Shown: positions 17,078-25,371 of the stretch, piece by piece
Position numbering within the stretch: the stretch's first letter is position 1
Layout of the letters: each line of letters starts with the position of its first letter
Assembly: GCA_934426285.1 (NCBI GenBank)
Contig: CAKRYE010000016.1
Location: forward strand, 1 to 40,815
DNA length: 40,815 nucleotides
Source: an uncultured Blautia sp.
GTDB lineage: Bacteria > Bacillota > Clostridia > Lachnospirales > Lachnospiraceae
Reading direction: 5' to 3'
Notes under the pieces: model-generated
The model's input: the letters and a program-made list of their open reading frames with translations, nothing else
Database searches by the model: none
What the model was told of the DNA's origin: nothing
Program-made: the position numbers and the translations under genes

Positions 17078-17524
17078 ATGGATAAAGAAGTATTGATTCA
17101 TGTAAAAGGTTTACATATGATTGATTCTCAGGGAGATGAGGAGCCGGTGGAGATCATTGTGCCGGGAGAGTACTATTTCCGCAACGGAAGCCACTATCTC
17201 CGTTATGAGGAAATTGTGGAGGATTCCCGGAAGCCTACCATTAATTACATAAAAATGTCTCCCAAGGGCATGGAAGTCCGCAAAAAGGGAGTGGTCAATG
17301 TACATATGGTTTTTGAACAGGGAAAGAAGAATATGACCTATTATTCTACTCCCTACGGAACCATTGAGATGGGGATCGCAGCCACCAATCTTTTCCTGGA
17401 GGAAAAGGACGGAGGTCTGAACATGCAGGTGGATTATGCACTGGATATGAACCAGGAGCATGTTGCAGACTGCTGTCTGGCTATTCAGGCACAGCCAAAG
17501 GACTGTAAGAAATTTACTTTATAA
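17078..17524 (+). CDS. DUF1934 family protein (YwiB-like)
   Basis: 148 residues, a beta-rich calycin-like small cytoplasmic protein. The N-terminus LIHVKGLHMIDSQGDEEPVEII and the block GKKNMTYYSTPYGTIEMGI are typical of DUF1934/YwiB. Biochemical function is unknown. It lies 36 nt after murI in the same direction. RBS AGGAGCAGAGAAAG is weak to moderate. A terminator follows at 17562-17588. Confidence 0.85.
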   Translation: MDKEVLIHVKGLHMIDSQGDEEPVEIIVPGEYYFRNGSHYLRYEEIVEDSRKPTINYIKMSPKGMEVRKKGVVNVHMVFEQGKKNMTYYSTPYGTIEMGIAATNLFLEEKDGGLNMQVDYALDMNQEHVADCCLAIQAQPKDCKKFTL

Positions 17525-17561
17525 CTAGTAGGTCTGCCTGTACAGGCGAAAAAATAAGAAA

Positions 17562-17588
17562 GACTGCTGTGACAACAGCAGCCTTTTT
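17562..17588. terminator. Bidirectional terminator between convergent genes
   Basis: CTGCTGT and ACAGCAG pair over GACA (arms 17564-17570 and 17575-17581). CCTTTTTTA follows on the + strand, and a CTTTCTTATTTTTT tract on the minus strand, so both the DUF1934 gene and the leftward gene at 17603 can use it. Confidence 0.85.
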
Positions 17589-17602
17589 TATTTTTGAGTT
17601 GA

Positions 17603-18049
17603 TTATTTGTTCTTTTTGAAACGGCCGAAGAACCCTTTCTTTTTCGGAGCCGGAGCTTCCAGAGAACCACGGAGTCCCTTTACTCCTACGATATAAAGAC
17701 CACTTACCTCTGCTTTGATCTCCTTTTTCACAGGGATAAGGTCGAAAACCTTCTCATCTGCGATCAGAATGGAAATCTTGGGGCCAACCTTTGCCTTGAC
17801 GATTGGCAGCTTGGAACGGCGCATCAGCTTAGGGGTCTGATCAATAACCATCTGAGGAAGGCCGGATTCCTTCAGTGGCATCCTCTTTTTATCGATAACC
17901 AGCATGGAAATAGTTTGTTTGCTTGCTTCGATCTGAGCCTGCTGCTCTTCCTGTTTCTTCTGTGCTTTTTTGCCAAAGAAATATAAACCGATCAGTACAC
18001 CGATCAGGATAACAAGAATGACCAGAAGGACAATTGTTACTGTGCTCAT
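17603..18049 (-). CDS. Conserved one-pass membrane protein of unknown function
   Basis: 148 residues from ATG 18049, which has AGGAGG 7 nt upstream; an ATG six bases earlier abuts the RBS. One N-terminal transmembrane segment (VTIVLLVILVILIGVLIGLYFF) is followed by a Lys/Gln-rich coiled stretch (KKAQKKQEEQQAQIEASKQ), a beta-rich cytoplasmic domain (ISMLVIDKKRMPLKESGLPQMV ... KAKVGPKISILIADEKVFDLIPVKKEIKAEVSGLYIVGVKGLRGS) and a basic tail (APKKKGFFGRFKKNK). The final basic residues may contact RNA or lipid. I do not recognise a named family; the pattern looks like a conserved clostridial protein. It has its own promoter. Confidence 0.75.
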   Translation of the reverse strand: MSTVTIVLLVILVILIGVLIGLYFFGKKAQKKQEEQQAQIEASKQTISMLVIDKKRMPLKESGLPQMVIDQTPKLMRRSKLPIVKAKVGPKISILIADEKVFDLIPVKKEIKAEVSGLYIVGVKGLRGSLEAPAPKKKGFFGRFKKNK

Positions 18050-18090
18050 TTGCATCCTCCTAATTAATGTAGTGTAAACATCATTGTTTT

Positions 18091-18119
18091 ATTTTACCAT
18101 TAAATTGTTGAAAACGCAA
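18091..18119 (-). promoter_or_regulatory. Sigma-A promoter of the membrane protein gene
   Basis: On the minus strand TTGCGT (complement of 18114-18119), a 17-bp spacer and TAAAAT (complement of 18091-18096), about 40 bp before the start codon. Confidence 0.65.
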
Positions 18120-18151
18120 GTTACTGTTCGTGCAGGTTTTCAGAAATTAAG

Positions 18152-18180
18152 TGGAAATTTCTCGTTTTTCGGGGTATAAT
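18152..18180 (+). promoter_or_regulatory. Sigma-A promoter of the first polysaccharide deacetylase gene
   Basis: TGGAAA (18152-18157), a 17-bp spacer and a perfect TATAAT (18175-18180), giving a 5' leader of about 75 nt. Confidence 0.6.
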
Positions 18181-18262
18181 TAATTATGTATAACCTGTTT
18201 CCGTACGCAGAGCGAAAAGAAATAGGATGTTGTCTTTACTTATATGGATAAAGGAGAAAACT

Positions 18263-19972
18263 ATGAGCGAAATGAAGCCTGATTCTGTTGAAACAGAGGA
18301 GAGACTTTTGGAAAAAGAACAGGATGTACCTGTGGAAGATAATGATAAAGCTTGTGAAGATAGTGATAAAGCTTATGAAGACAGCGATAAAGCTTGTGAA
18401 GACAGTGATGAAGCTTATGAAGATGATGATAAAGCCTATGAAGAGCGGAAAGCTGCCAGACAGGAGCGCCGCAGACGTGAGAAGCGAAAAAGGCGGAACC
18501 ATCGTATTGCAGGCGGGATCATTGTTGCCGCAGTGGCAGCCATAGGTGTTGGCGTGGGATTTTACGGAGATGAGCTCCAGACATTTTTTAAGGAGCAGCA
18601 GGTGAAAATTTCCCAGCTGACAGCAAGTAATAAAAAAGAAGAGAAAAAAGAGACTGCAGAGGATACAAAGAAAGCAGAAGAGACGAAAAAAGAAGAAACA
18701 AAGGAAACAGAACAGACTTCTGCAAAGGTGGAGGAGACTCCTGTTCCTGAGGATAATCAGGAGACAATGACCAAAGAAGCGAAAAAGATATACAAAAGAG
18801 CTAAGCTTTACAGCCAGCAGTATAATTATGACAAGGCGATCAAGGTTCTGAAGGAAAGCTCTTACTATGAGACCAACAGCAGATTCCAGCATGCAGTGGA
18901 GGTATATCAGAAGAAAAAAGATTCCTGTGTATCCTGGCCTATTGATCAGGTGACACATGTGTTTTATCACACCCTGATCGCAGATACCTCCAAGGCCTTT
19001 GACGGAGATTACAAGGCTGCAGATTACGATCAGGTAATGACCACCATAGATGAATTTAATAAGATCACCCAGAGCATGTATGATAAGGGCTATGTAATGG
19101 TAAATATTTATGATCTGGCCAAGGTAGATGAGAATGGCAATATGAGCGCAGGAGAAATTCTTCTGCCGCCTGGTAAAGTGCCGTTTGTCCTTTCGCAGGA
19201 TGATGTGTGCTATTATCATTATATGGACGGTGACGGATTTGCCACCAAACTGGTGGTGGATGAGGACGGTAAGATCCGCAATGAATATGTAAATGATGAT
19301 GGAAGTGTATCTGTGGGAGATTATGATATGGTTCCGCTGATCGACCGCTTTGTAGAGGAGCATCCGGATTTTTCCTATCGGGGAGCTAAGGGAATTGTGG
19401 CGTTGACCGGTTATAACGGAATCCTGGGATATCGTACAGATATCAGCTATGAGACACGGCCTGATGATCTGGATCAGAATAAGGTAGACTGGCTGAACAG
19501 TCATCCGGATTTTAACCTGGATACTGAGAGAGAAGAAGCCAAAAAGGTTGCCCAGGCTATGAAGGAGGACGGATGGATCTTTGCCAGCCATACCTGGGGA
19601 CATCTGAATGTAAGTCAGATCAGTCTGGAGAGGCTTCAGGCAGATACTCAGAAGTTTAAGGAAAATGTGGATCCTCTGATCGGAGGAACAGATATTATTA
19701 TATTTGCTTTTGGTGCAGACCTTACAGGAGTGGAGGACTATTCCGGAGATAAATTTGAGTATCTGAAGAGTCAGGGCTATAATTATTATTGCAATGTGGA
19801 TTCCAGCAAGTATTATGTGCAGCTCCGTGACAGATATTTCCGCATGGGAAGAAGAAATCTGGATGGATACCGGATGTATTATAATCCGGATCTGTTGACG
19901 GATCTGTTTGATGCCAGCGCAGTATTTGATCCTGCCAGACCGGTACCGGTGCCGCCTATGGGGCAGAATTAA
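18263..19972 (+). CDS. Membrane-anchored polysaccharide deacetylase with acidic heptad repeats
   Basis: 569 residues from ATG 18263 (AAGGAG 7 nt upstream); 12 residues of an upstream extension have no RBS. The cytoplasmic N-terminus holds five tandem copies of a seven-residue acidic unit (18338-18442), followed by a very basic stretch and one transmembrane helix (AGGIIVAAVAAIGVGVGFY). A Lys/Glu-rich linker and a short TPR-like segment (KIYKRAKLYSQQYNYDKAIKVLKES) come next, then a NodB-type domain. Its metal site is visible as SQDD (Asp313-Asp314) and HTWGH (His443, His447). The long insertion between them sets it apart from classic chitin deacetylases. It is expected to act on cell-wall or surface glycans outside the membrane; the substrate is unknown. 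Confidence 0.85.
   Translation: MSEMKPDSVETEERLLEKEQDVPVEDNDKACEDSDKAYEDSDKACEDSDEAYEDDDKAYEERKAARQERRRREKRKRRNHRIAGGIIVAAVAAIGVGVGFYGDELQTFFKEQQVKISQLTASNKKEEKKETAEDTKKAEETKKEETKETEQTSAKVEETPVPEDNQETMTKEAKKIYKRAKLYSQQYNYDKAIKVLKESSYYETNSRFQHAVEVYQKKKDSCVSWPIDQVTHVFYHTLIADTSKAFDGDYKAADYDQVMTTIDEFNKITQSMYDKGYVMVNIYDLAKVDENGNMSAGEILLPPGKVPFVLSQDDVCYYHYMDGDGFATKLVVDEDGKIRNEYVNDDGSVSVGDYDMVPLIDRFVEEHPDFSYRGAKGIVALTGYNGILGYRTDISYETRPDDLDQNKVDWLNSHPDFNLDTEREEAKKVAQAMKEDGWIFASHTWGHLNVSQISLERLQADTQKFKENVDPLIGGTDIIIFAFGADLTGVEDYSGDKFEYLKSQGYNYYCNVDSSKYYVQLRDRYFRMGRRNLDGYRMYYNPDLLTDLFDASAVFDPARPVPVPPMGQN
18338..18442 (+). repeat. Five tandem 21-bp coding repeats
   Basis: Five in-frame 21-bp units encode DNDKACE, DSDKAYE, DSDKACE, DSDEAYE and DDDKAYE. 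In the first four, Cys and Tyr alternate at position 6, so the higher-order unit is 42 bp. They lie before the transmembrane helix of the deacetylase, on the predicted cytoplasmic side. Confidence 0.85.
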
Positions 19973-20000
19973 CGGAGTATAGCGATAGAAGGGAGAGAAT

Positions 20001-21245
20001 ATGAAGAAAAGAATATATCTTGCCATGCTTGCTGCATGTCTGGCACTGACAGTGGCAGGCTGTGGAGAAAGCGGGAAAACAGGGACAGATACGGCAGAAA
20101 CACAGGAGAACACAGATGGAAAAACTGCGGAGGCAGGGGTTTCCAGGCTGGTTTCCGTTGATAATGTAGATAAATATATTACTTTGGGAGAGTATAAGGG
20201 GCTGACTCTGGATAATACAGTGGAGGTCATCACAGATGATGATGTGCAGGCCAGAATCGACCAGGAGCTTCAGGATAAAGCAGAGGCAGTTTCTGATGGA
20301 GCTCAGGAGGGTGATCTGGTTACAGTGAATTATGTGGGAACCATTGACGGAGAGACCTTTGACGGTGGAACTGCCAATAATTATGATTTTATCATAGGAA
20401 ACGGTGGGATGTTCCAGGAGTTTGAGCAGGGTGTGATTGGTATGAAGAAGGGGGAGACAAAGGAAATCTCTGTTGAGTTCCCTTCAGATTACAGTGACAG
20501 TACACTGGCAGGAAAAAAGGCAGACTATAAGGTGACTGTCCAGAATGTCCGCCGTGCTCCTGAGCTTACAGATGAATGGGTAACAAAAAATACAGATTAT
20601 ACCACAATAGAAGAGTACCGGGAGGAAATCTATGAGACTCTGGAAAAGGAAGCCAGGGAATCTGCAGGTGAGGTGCTGAAAAACACTGCATGGAATACAG
20701 TTCTGGAGAACACAGAGGTAAAGGAATATCCAGAGGCAGATGTGGAGAATGCAATCTCTGAGTTCCGCAAGAGTATGGAGGTCTATGCGAAGCAGGCAGA
20801 TATGACACTTGAGGAGTTTGTGGAAAGCCAGGGAATCTCCCAGGACGCTTTTGATGAGCAGAGCCGCCAGTATGCAGAGGGCAAGGTAAAGCAGAACCTG
20901 ATCGTTCAGGGTATTATGGATGCAGAAGGACTTTCCCTGGATGATAAGGAAAGCCTTGAGGTGCAGGAGGAGCTCGTAAAACAGATGGGAGCCGCTAATC
21001 TTGCAGAACTGGTAGATACCTACGGACAGAGCTATGTGGATGAGTCTGTGGGACTGTTGCGGGTAGAAGACTTTATTGTAAAGAATGCAAAGGTAAGTGA
21101 AAAATCAGCAAACGGAGATACAGTAGCAGATAATGCAGAGGGTGCTGCGGAACAGGCAGAGGACTCTGCATCAGGAGACAGCCAGACAGAAGAGTCGGAA
21201 ATAGATCAGAATCTGGAAGATGAGCTTGGCACAGAGTCGGAATAG
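20001..21245 (+). CDS. Extracellular trigger-factor-like FKBP peptidyl-prolyl isomerase lipoprotein
   Basis: 414 residues. A lipoprotein signal ends in LTVAGC (Cys21). The FKBP domain spans about 103-185 (GDLVTVNYVGTIDGETFDGG, FEQGVIGMKKGETKEI) and is followed by a helical trigger-factor C-terminal region (about 190-370: TIEEYREEIYETLEKEARES ... SQDAFDEQSRQYAEGKVKQNLIVQGI). The ribosome-binding N-terminal domain of Tig is absent, which fits a surface foldase rather than the cytoplasmic chaperone. The tail is Glu/Asp-rich. RBS AAGGGAG. It lies 28 nt after the deacetylase gene, suggesting cotranscription and a role in folding exported proteins. Confidence 0.88.
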   Translation: MKKRIYLAMLAACLALTVAGCGESGKTGTDTAETQENTDGKTAEAGVSRLVSVDNVDKYITLGEYKGLTLDNTVEVITDDDVQARIDQELQDKAEAVSDGAQEGDLVTVNYVGTIDGETFDGGTANNYDFIIGNGGMFQEFEQGVIGMKKGETKEISVEFPSDYSDSTLAGKKADYKVTVQNVRRAPELTDEWVTKNTDYTTIEEYREEIYETLEKEARESAGEVLKNTAWNTVLENTEVKEYPEADVENAISEFRKSMEVYAKQADMTLEEFVESQGISQDAFDEQSRQYAEGKVKQNLIVQGIMDAEGLSLDDKESLEVQEELVKQMGAANLAELVDTYGQSYVDESVGLLRVEDFIVKNAKVSEKSANGDTVADNAEGAAEQAEDSASGDSQTEESEIDQNLEDELGTESE

Positions 21246-21248
21246 TGA

Positions 21249-21277
21249 TTGTATTTACCGGGTAAATGAGTTATGAT
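21249..21277 (+). promoter_or_regulatory. Candidate promoter of the second deacetylase gene
   Basis: TTGTAT (21249-21254), a 17-bp spacer and TATGAT (21272-21277), 57 bp before the start codon. The spacer contains the palindrome TTTACCGGGTAAA, a possible operator. Confidence 0.45.
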
Positions 21278-21333
21278 AGAGCAATAAGAGATACTTGACA
21301 TGAATATTAAACAAAAAGTGGGGAAAGGTAACA

Positions 21334-22683
21334 ATGGATAAGCGGGTTTTGCGTGAAAGAATGCGCAGAAAAAAACGTCAGATGATGATCAGGCGATATA
21401 CAAGATTAGGCCTTTATGTCGTGGGACTGATTCTGGCAATCGTATTTGTGGTCAGAGGAATTATAATTCCTGTTGCACATCGTGTGACCGGAGGTGGTAA
21501 TACAGAGAAAACTGTAGAGGCTCAGGCACAGACTGAGCAGACTACTGATCCAAATGCAGCAGTGAGACAGCCGCTGAAGGGAAAATCAGATACAGATAAA
21601 ATAGGCACCATGACTGTTGGATGGCATGAGGATTCCAATGGAAAATGGTATCAGAACGCAGATGGTACATATTATGCCGGTGGATTCCAGGAGATTGACG
21701 GACAGACATATGCCTTCGATTCCAATGGATATTTACAGACCGGCTGGGTAACCAAGGGAGTGAATGATTATTTCTTCAAGGATGACGGCACCTATGATCC
21801 GTCTCAGAAGCGCCCTATGCTGGCGCTGACCTTTGATGACGGACCCGGACAATATACAGAGGAGCTTCTGGATTGCCTGGAGGAGAACAATGCACATGCT
21901 ACATTCTTTATGCTTGGTAAGAATGTCAGTGCATATCCGGATGCGCCAAAACGTATGCTTGAACTTGGCTGTGAGATTGGAAGTCATTCCTGGGATCATA
22001 CACAGCTGACAACAATTGATCTTGATGCAGTTGCAAAGCAGTTTTCTGATACAGATGATGCATTAACTCAGGCATGCGGACAGGCCGCGAGTGTGGCACG
22101 TGCGCCTTATGGAGACGGAAATTCAGATATTTATAATACTGTAAATAAGCCATTCTTTATGTGGTCTCTGGATACAGAGGACTGGAAGCTTATGGATGCA
22201 GATGCAGATTACAGTGCGGTAATGAATGGAGATTTGACAGATGGAAGTATCATCCTGATGCATGATATTCATGAGCCGTCTGTAAAGGCAGCTCTGAGGC
22301 TGATACCGGATCTTATTGCAAAGGGCTATAAACTTGTAACAGTAAGTGAGATGGCAGAAGCCAAGAATGTAACCTTACAGAATGCATGTTATGTGGATTT
22401 CTGGCAGAGTACTCTGGACAACGGACAGGTTCCGGGATATCAGGGCGGTTCTGATGCGGCAGCTTCTACAGACGGAATAGATGATACATCTGATGCAAGT
22501 ACAGACTCTTCTGACGGAAGTGAGGATTATTCTGATGGAAGTTCAGATTCCGGAGATGGAAGCACAGATGACAGCAGCTATGATGACGGCAGCTATGATG
22601 ATGGTAGCTATGACGACGGAAGCAATGATGATTCCGGAGATTACAGTGATGATAATGTAGATTATGGGGACGGATATGAATAA
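21334..22683 (+). CDS. Membrane-anchored polysaccharide deacetylase with cell-wall-binding repeats and acidic tail
   Basis: 449 residues. An N-terminal basic stretch and one transmembrane helix (LYVVGLILAIVFVVRGIII) are followed by two or three choline-binding-like repeats (about 90-140: GWHEDSNGKWYQNADGTYY, GYLQTGWV). The NodB domain carries every catalytic motif: TFDDGP (Asp168, Asp169), HSWDH (His218, His222), RAPYG (Arg256) and LMHD (His310, Asp311). This indicates an active metal-dependent deacetylase, likely acting on peptidoglycan GlcNAc or a related glycan outside the cell. The last 70 residues are almost entirely Ser, Asp, Gly and Tyr, with 15-bp DNA repeats at 22576-22620. RBS AAAGG. 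A strong terminator follows. Confidence 0.92.
   Translation: MDKRVLRERMRRKKRQMMIRRYTRLGLYVVGLILAIVFVVRGIIIPVAHRVTGGGNTEKTVEAQAQTEQTTDPNAAVRQPLKGKSDTDKIGTMTVGWHEDSNGKWYQNADGTYYAGGFQEIDGQTYAFDSNGYLQTGWVTKGVNDYFFKDDGTYDPSQKRPMLALTFDDGPGQYTEELLDCLEENNAHATFFMLGKNVSAYPDAPKRMLELGCEIGSHSWDHTQLTTIDLDAVAKQFSDTDDALTQACGQAASVARAPYGDGNSDIYNTVNKPFFMWSLDTEDWKLMDADADYSAVMNGDLTDGSIILMHDIHEPSVKAALRLIPDLIAKGYKLVTVSEMAEAKNVTLQNACYVDFWQSTLDNGQVPGYQGGSDAAASTDGIDDTSDASTDSSDGSEDYSDGSSDSGDGSTDDSSYDDGSYDDGSYDDGSNDDSGDYSDDNVDYGDGYE
22576..22620 (+). repeat. Three 15-bp coding repeats (SYDDG)
   Basis: Three in-frame 15-bp units encode SYDDG; the next unit (SNDDS) has diverged. They lie in the acidic low-complexity tail of the deacetylase. 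Confidence 0.8.
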
Positions 22684-22721
22684 AACATGAATTTCAGAGA
22701 TCTGTCCGGATAAAAGAAAGA

Positions 22722-22795
22722 AGAGCAGTTCCTGTAAAACTGTGATATATACTCAGAATTGCAGATATATCACAGAGGGAACGGCTCTTTTTTTG
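22722..22795 (+). terminator. Long composite terminator after the envelope block
   Basis: The outer arms AGAGCAGTTCC and GGAACGGCTCT (one mismatch) enclose the inner arms CTGTGATATAT and ATATATCACAG (perfect), with a T run after the outer arm. It separates the deacetylase gene from glgB. Confidence 0.85.
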
Positions 22796-22899
22796 ACTTT
22801 TGCCCCTGATATCATGAAATGAAAAGGTTATAGTCAATGATTTTTACAAAAAACACATAAAATCATCAGAAAAATTGTTGAATATACACAGAAATCTGA

Positions 22900-22928
22900 T
22901 TGACGTAGAGGATGGTCATTGGTATAAT
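22900..22928 (+). promoter_or_regulatory. Sigma-A promoter of glgB
   Basis: TTGACG (22900-22905), a 17-bp spacer and a perfect TATAAT (22923-22928). The start codon is about 42 nt after the predicted transcription start. Confidence 0.85.
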
Positions 22929-22976
22929 AAAGGCTATAGAATGACTAAAGGTCAGTTCGTTAAGGGAGGAATCCAG

Positions 22977-24863
22977 ATGGGTGAAAATATGAAATTTACA
23001 GATTTAGATCAGTATTTATTTGGTCAGGGGACCAACTATGAAGTATATAAAAAATTAGGAGCACATCCTGGTACCCGTCGTGGTAAAAAGGGTGTATATT
23101 TTGCTGTTTGGGCGCCTAATGCACAGGCAGTGTCAGTGATCGGAGACTTTAATGGCTGGGATGAGACTGCTGATCCTATGAAGAAGGTGGGTCCCATTGG
23201 GGTTTATGAGATTTTTGTAAAGGGAGCAGAGATCGGACAGCTGTATAAGTTTTTTATTACAGGAGCTCACGGAGAGAAGCTTTACAAAGCAGATCCCTAT
23301 GCTAATGAGGCTGAGAAGCGCCCCGGAACTGCATCTAGGATCACAGATATTACAGATTATAAATGGAAAGATGCCACATGGATCAGAAACAGAGAAAAAT
23401 ATGATTATAAAACACAGCCTATGGCAATCTATGAAGTACATCCCGGTTCCTGGATGAAGCATGGATGGACAGAAGAGAATGAGGAAGGCTTTTATAATTA
23501 TCGCGAATTAGCCCCTGCCCTTACTGATTATGTGAAGAAGATGGGATATACCCATGTAGAGCTGATGGGAATTGCAGAGCATCCCTTTGACGGATCCTGG
23601 GGATATCAGGTGACCGGATATTATGCTCCTACCTCCCGTTATGGAACACCCCAGGATTTCAAATATATGATCGATTATTTCCATCGTAACAAGATCGGAG
23701 TTATCCTTGACTGGGTGCCTGCACATTTTCCAAAGGATGCCCATGGTCTGGCTAACTTTGATGGAACTGCAGTGTACGAGCATGAGGATCCCAGACAGGG
23801 AGAGCATCCGGAATGGGGGACAAAAATATATAATTACGGCCGTCCGGAGGTAAAGAACTTCCTGATTGCCAATGCCCTCTACTGGGTAGAGGAATGCCAT
23901 GTAGACGGATTGCGAGTAGATGCGGTGGCATCCATGCTGTATCTGGACTATGGCAAAAAGGATGGCGAATGGGTTGCAAATAAGTACGGCGGAAATAAAA
24001 ATCTGGAAGCCATTGATTTCTTTAAACATCTGAATACAGTAGTGCAGGGAAGAAATCATGGAACTGTTATGATCGCAGAGGAATCTACTGCCTGGCCCAA
24101 GGTTACAGGAGATGTGGAGGAAGAGGGACTGGGCTTCAGCCTGAAGTGGAACATGGGCTGGATGAACGATTTCCTGGAATACATGAAGCTGGATCCTTAT
24201 TTCCGTAAATATAACCACAATAAGATGACATTCTCCATGACTTACGCATATAGTGAGAAGTATGTGCTGGTACTTTCCCATGATGAGGTGGTTCATCTGA
24301 AATGCTCTATGCTGGAAAAGATGCCCGGAAGCCCGGAGGATAAAGTGAAAAATCTGAAGGCTGCATATTCCTTTATGACCTGTCATCCGGGTAAGAAGCT
24401 TCTGTTTATGGGACAGGATTTCGGACAGCTCAGAGAGTGGAGTGAGGAGAGAGAAATTGACTGGTTCCTGCTGCAGGAAGAGCCGCACAGAAAGCTACAG
24501 GAATATTATGCAGATCTTCTTAAAATTTATAAGAAATATCCTGCACTTTATGCTATGGATAATGATCCGTCCGGTTTTGAGTGGATCAATGCCGATGACG
24601 GGGACAGAAGTATTTTCAGTTTTGTGAGAAAGTCACCTACCGGAAGAAATAATATTTTGTATGTGGTTAATTTCACTCCTGTGGATCGTCCGGACTACAG
24701 AGTAGGTGTACCAAAGAAAAAACAATATAAGCAGATCATGGATGAAAATGGCCTGTTGACAGAGCCAAAGACTTTTAAGGCTGCAAAACAGGAGTGCGAT
24801 AACAGGCCATTTTCCTTTGCATATCCGCTTCCTGCTTACGGAGTTGCAGTATTTACCTATTAA
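22977..24863 (+). CDS. glgB: 1,4-alpha-glucan branching enzyme
   Basis: 628 residues from ATG 22977, chosen because GGGAGGA lies 7 nt upstream and because the longer frame would overlap the promoter. The enzyme transfers alpha-1,4 oligosaccharides to form alpha-1,6 branches in glycogen. It has an N-terminal CBM48 module (about 35-120, VYFAVWAPNAQAVSVIGDFNGW) and a GH13 barrel with HPFDGSWGYQVTGYYAPTSRYG, the nucleophile Asp315 in GLRVDAV, the acid/base Glu368 in IAEEST and Asp436 in LSHDEV. A C-terminal beta domain follows. Length is normal for short GlgB forms. No other glg gene is adjacent. It has its own promoter and is bounded upstream by a strong terminator. Confidence 0.95.
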   Translation: MGENMKFTDLDQYLFGQGTNYEVYKKLGAHPGTRRGKKGVYFAVWAPNAQAVSVIGDFNGWDETADPMKKVGPIGVYEIFVKGAEIGQLYKFFITGAHGEKLYKADPYANEAEKRPGTASRITDITDYKWKDATWIRNREKYDYKTQPMAIYEVHPGSWMKHGWTEENEEGFYNYRELAPALTDYVKKMGYTHVELMGIAEHPFDGSWGYQVTGYYAPTSRYGTPQDFKYMIDYFHRNKIGVILDWVPAHFPKDAHGLANFDGTAVYEHEDPRQGEHPEWGTKIYNYGRPEVKNFLIANALYWVEECHVDGLRVDAVASMLYLDYGKKDGEWVANKYGGNKNLEAIDFFKHLNTVVQGRNHGTVMIAEESTAWPKVTGDVEEEGLGFSLKWNMGWMNDFLEYMKLDPYFRKYNHNKMTFSMTYAYSEKYVLVLSHDEVVHLKCSMLEKMPGSPEDKVKNLKAAYSFMTCHPGKKLLFMGQDFGQLREWSEEREIDWFLLQEEPHRKLQEYYADLLKIYKKYPALYAMDNDPSGFEWINADDGDRSIFSFVRKSPTGRNNILYVVNFTPVDRPDYRVGVPKKKQYKQIMDENGLLTEPKTFKAAKQECDNRPFSFAYPLPAYGVAVFTY

Positions 24864-24901
24864 ACATGGTAAAGCGTTAAAAATTCGTGCAAAATAAATA
24901 A

Positions 24902-24930
24902 TTGCTTTTTCTTTCTGAGTGCGATATAAT
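24902..24930 (+). promoter_or_regulatory. Sigma-A promoter of the 77-residue protein gene
   Basis: TTGCTT (24902-24907), a 17-bp spacer and a perfect TATAAT (24925-24930), 53 bp before the start codon. Confidence 0.8.
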
Positions 24931-24983
24931 GAGCGCGAACAAGAAGAGTTGATTAAGTTTGTACATGTTGAAAGGAGAAAAAC

Positions 24984-25217
24984 ATGAAGGTATCTAATAT
25001 TAAAGACATTGAAAAATTTTTTGAAGTAGTAGACAGCTGTGATGGTAAGGTAGAATTAGTAACAGGCGAAGGTGACAGACTGAACCTGAAATCTAAATTA
25101 TCCCAGTATGTATCTCTGGCAAACATTTTCTCAGGCGGAGAGATTCCGGAGCTTGAGATCGTTGCATATGAGAAAGAAGATATTGATAAATTAATGAGCT
25201 TCATGATCAACGGCTGA
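24984..25217 (+). CDS. Small conserved protein of unknown function
   Basis: 77 residues, soluble and acidic, beginning MKVSNIKDIEKFFEVVDSCDG, with a central KVELVTGEGDRLNLKSKLSQY block and an ending DIDKLMSFMING. No signal peptide, membrane segment or cysteine motif was seen apart from one Cys. RBS AAAGGAG with correct spacing, a strong promoter and a strong terminator show it is a real single-gene unit. It looks like a protein I have seen as hypothetical in many Lachnospiraceae genomes, sometimes labelled polyA polymerase without support. Its size and Ile/Leu pattern could suit a small dimerising regulator or carrier (inference). Confidence 0.8.
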   Translation: MKVSNIKDIEKFFEVVDSCDGKVELVTGEGDRLNLKSKLSQYVSLANIFSGGEIPELEIVAYEKEDIDKLMSFMING

Positions 25218-25231
25218 TCATAGAATATACC

Positions 25232-25260
25232 AAGGGGCATGATATCATGCCCCTTTCTTT
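25232..25260 (+). terminator. Terminator of the 77-residue protein gene
   Basis: A perfect 24-bp palindrome at 25232-25255 (arms AAGGGGCATGAT and ATCATGCCCCTT), ending in TTTCTTT, lies 15 nt after the stop. Confidence 0.85.
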
Positions 25261-25346
25261 AACCGAATCAAGTAAGTCCCTTGCTTCAATTACGAAAAGC
25301 AATAAGCAGTGGGTGGGGACAAAGTGTGTAACATATACGGCTGGAA

Positions 25347-25371
25347 ACCAGGGGGCAGACTGCTTCCTGGT
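25347..25371. promoter_or_regulatory. Strong hairpin or operator upstream of the metal GTPase
   Basis: ACCAGGGGGCA (25347-25357) and TGCTTCCTGGT (25361-25371) pair over 11 positions, two of them G-U, with a GAC loop. No T run follows, so it is not a terminator. It lies 16 bp before a TACAAT hexamer (25387-25392) and 53 bp before the GTPase start, so it could be an operator at a -35 region or part of a structured leader. Confidence 0.45.

Noticed and set aside
17536..17547. Perfect palindrome GCCTGTACAGGC after the DUF1934 stop
   Set aside because: It has no loop, and a better terminator follows at 17562-17588; a LexA-like or other site cannot be supported from one copy.
18236..20233. A 665-codon open frame on the minus strand opposite the first deacetylase
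   Set aside because: It is very rich in Ile, His, Phe and Ser, has no ribosome binding site or known motif, and mirrors the well-supported deacetylase and foldase genes. It is a by-product of their codon use.
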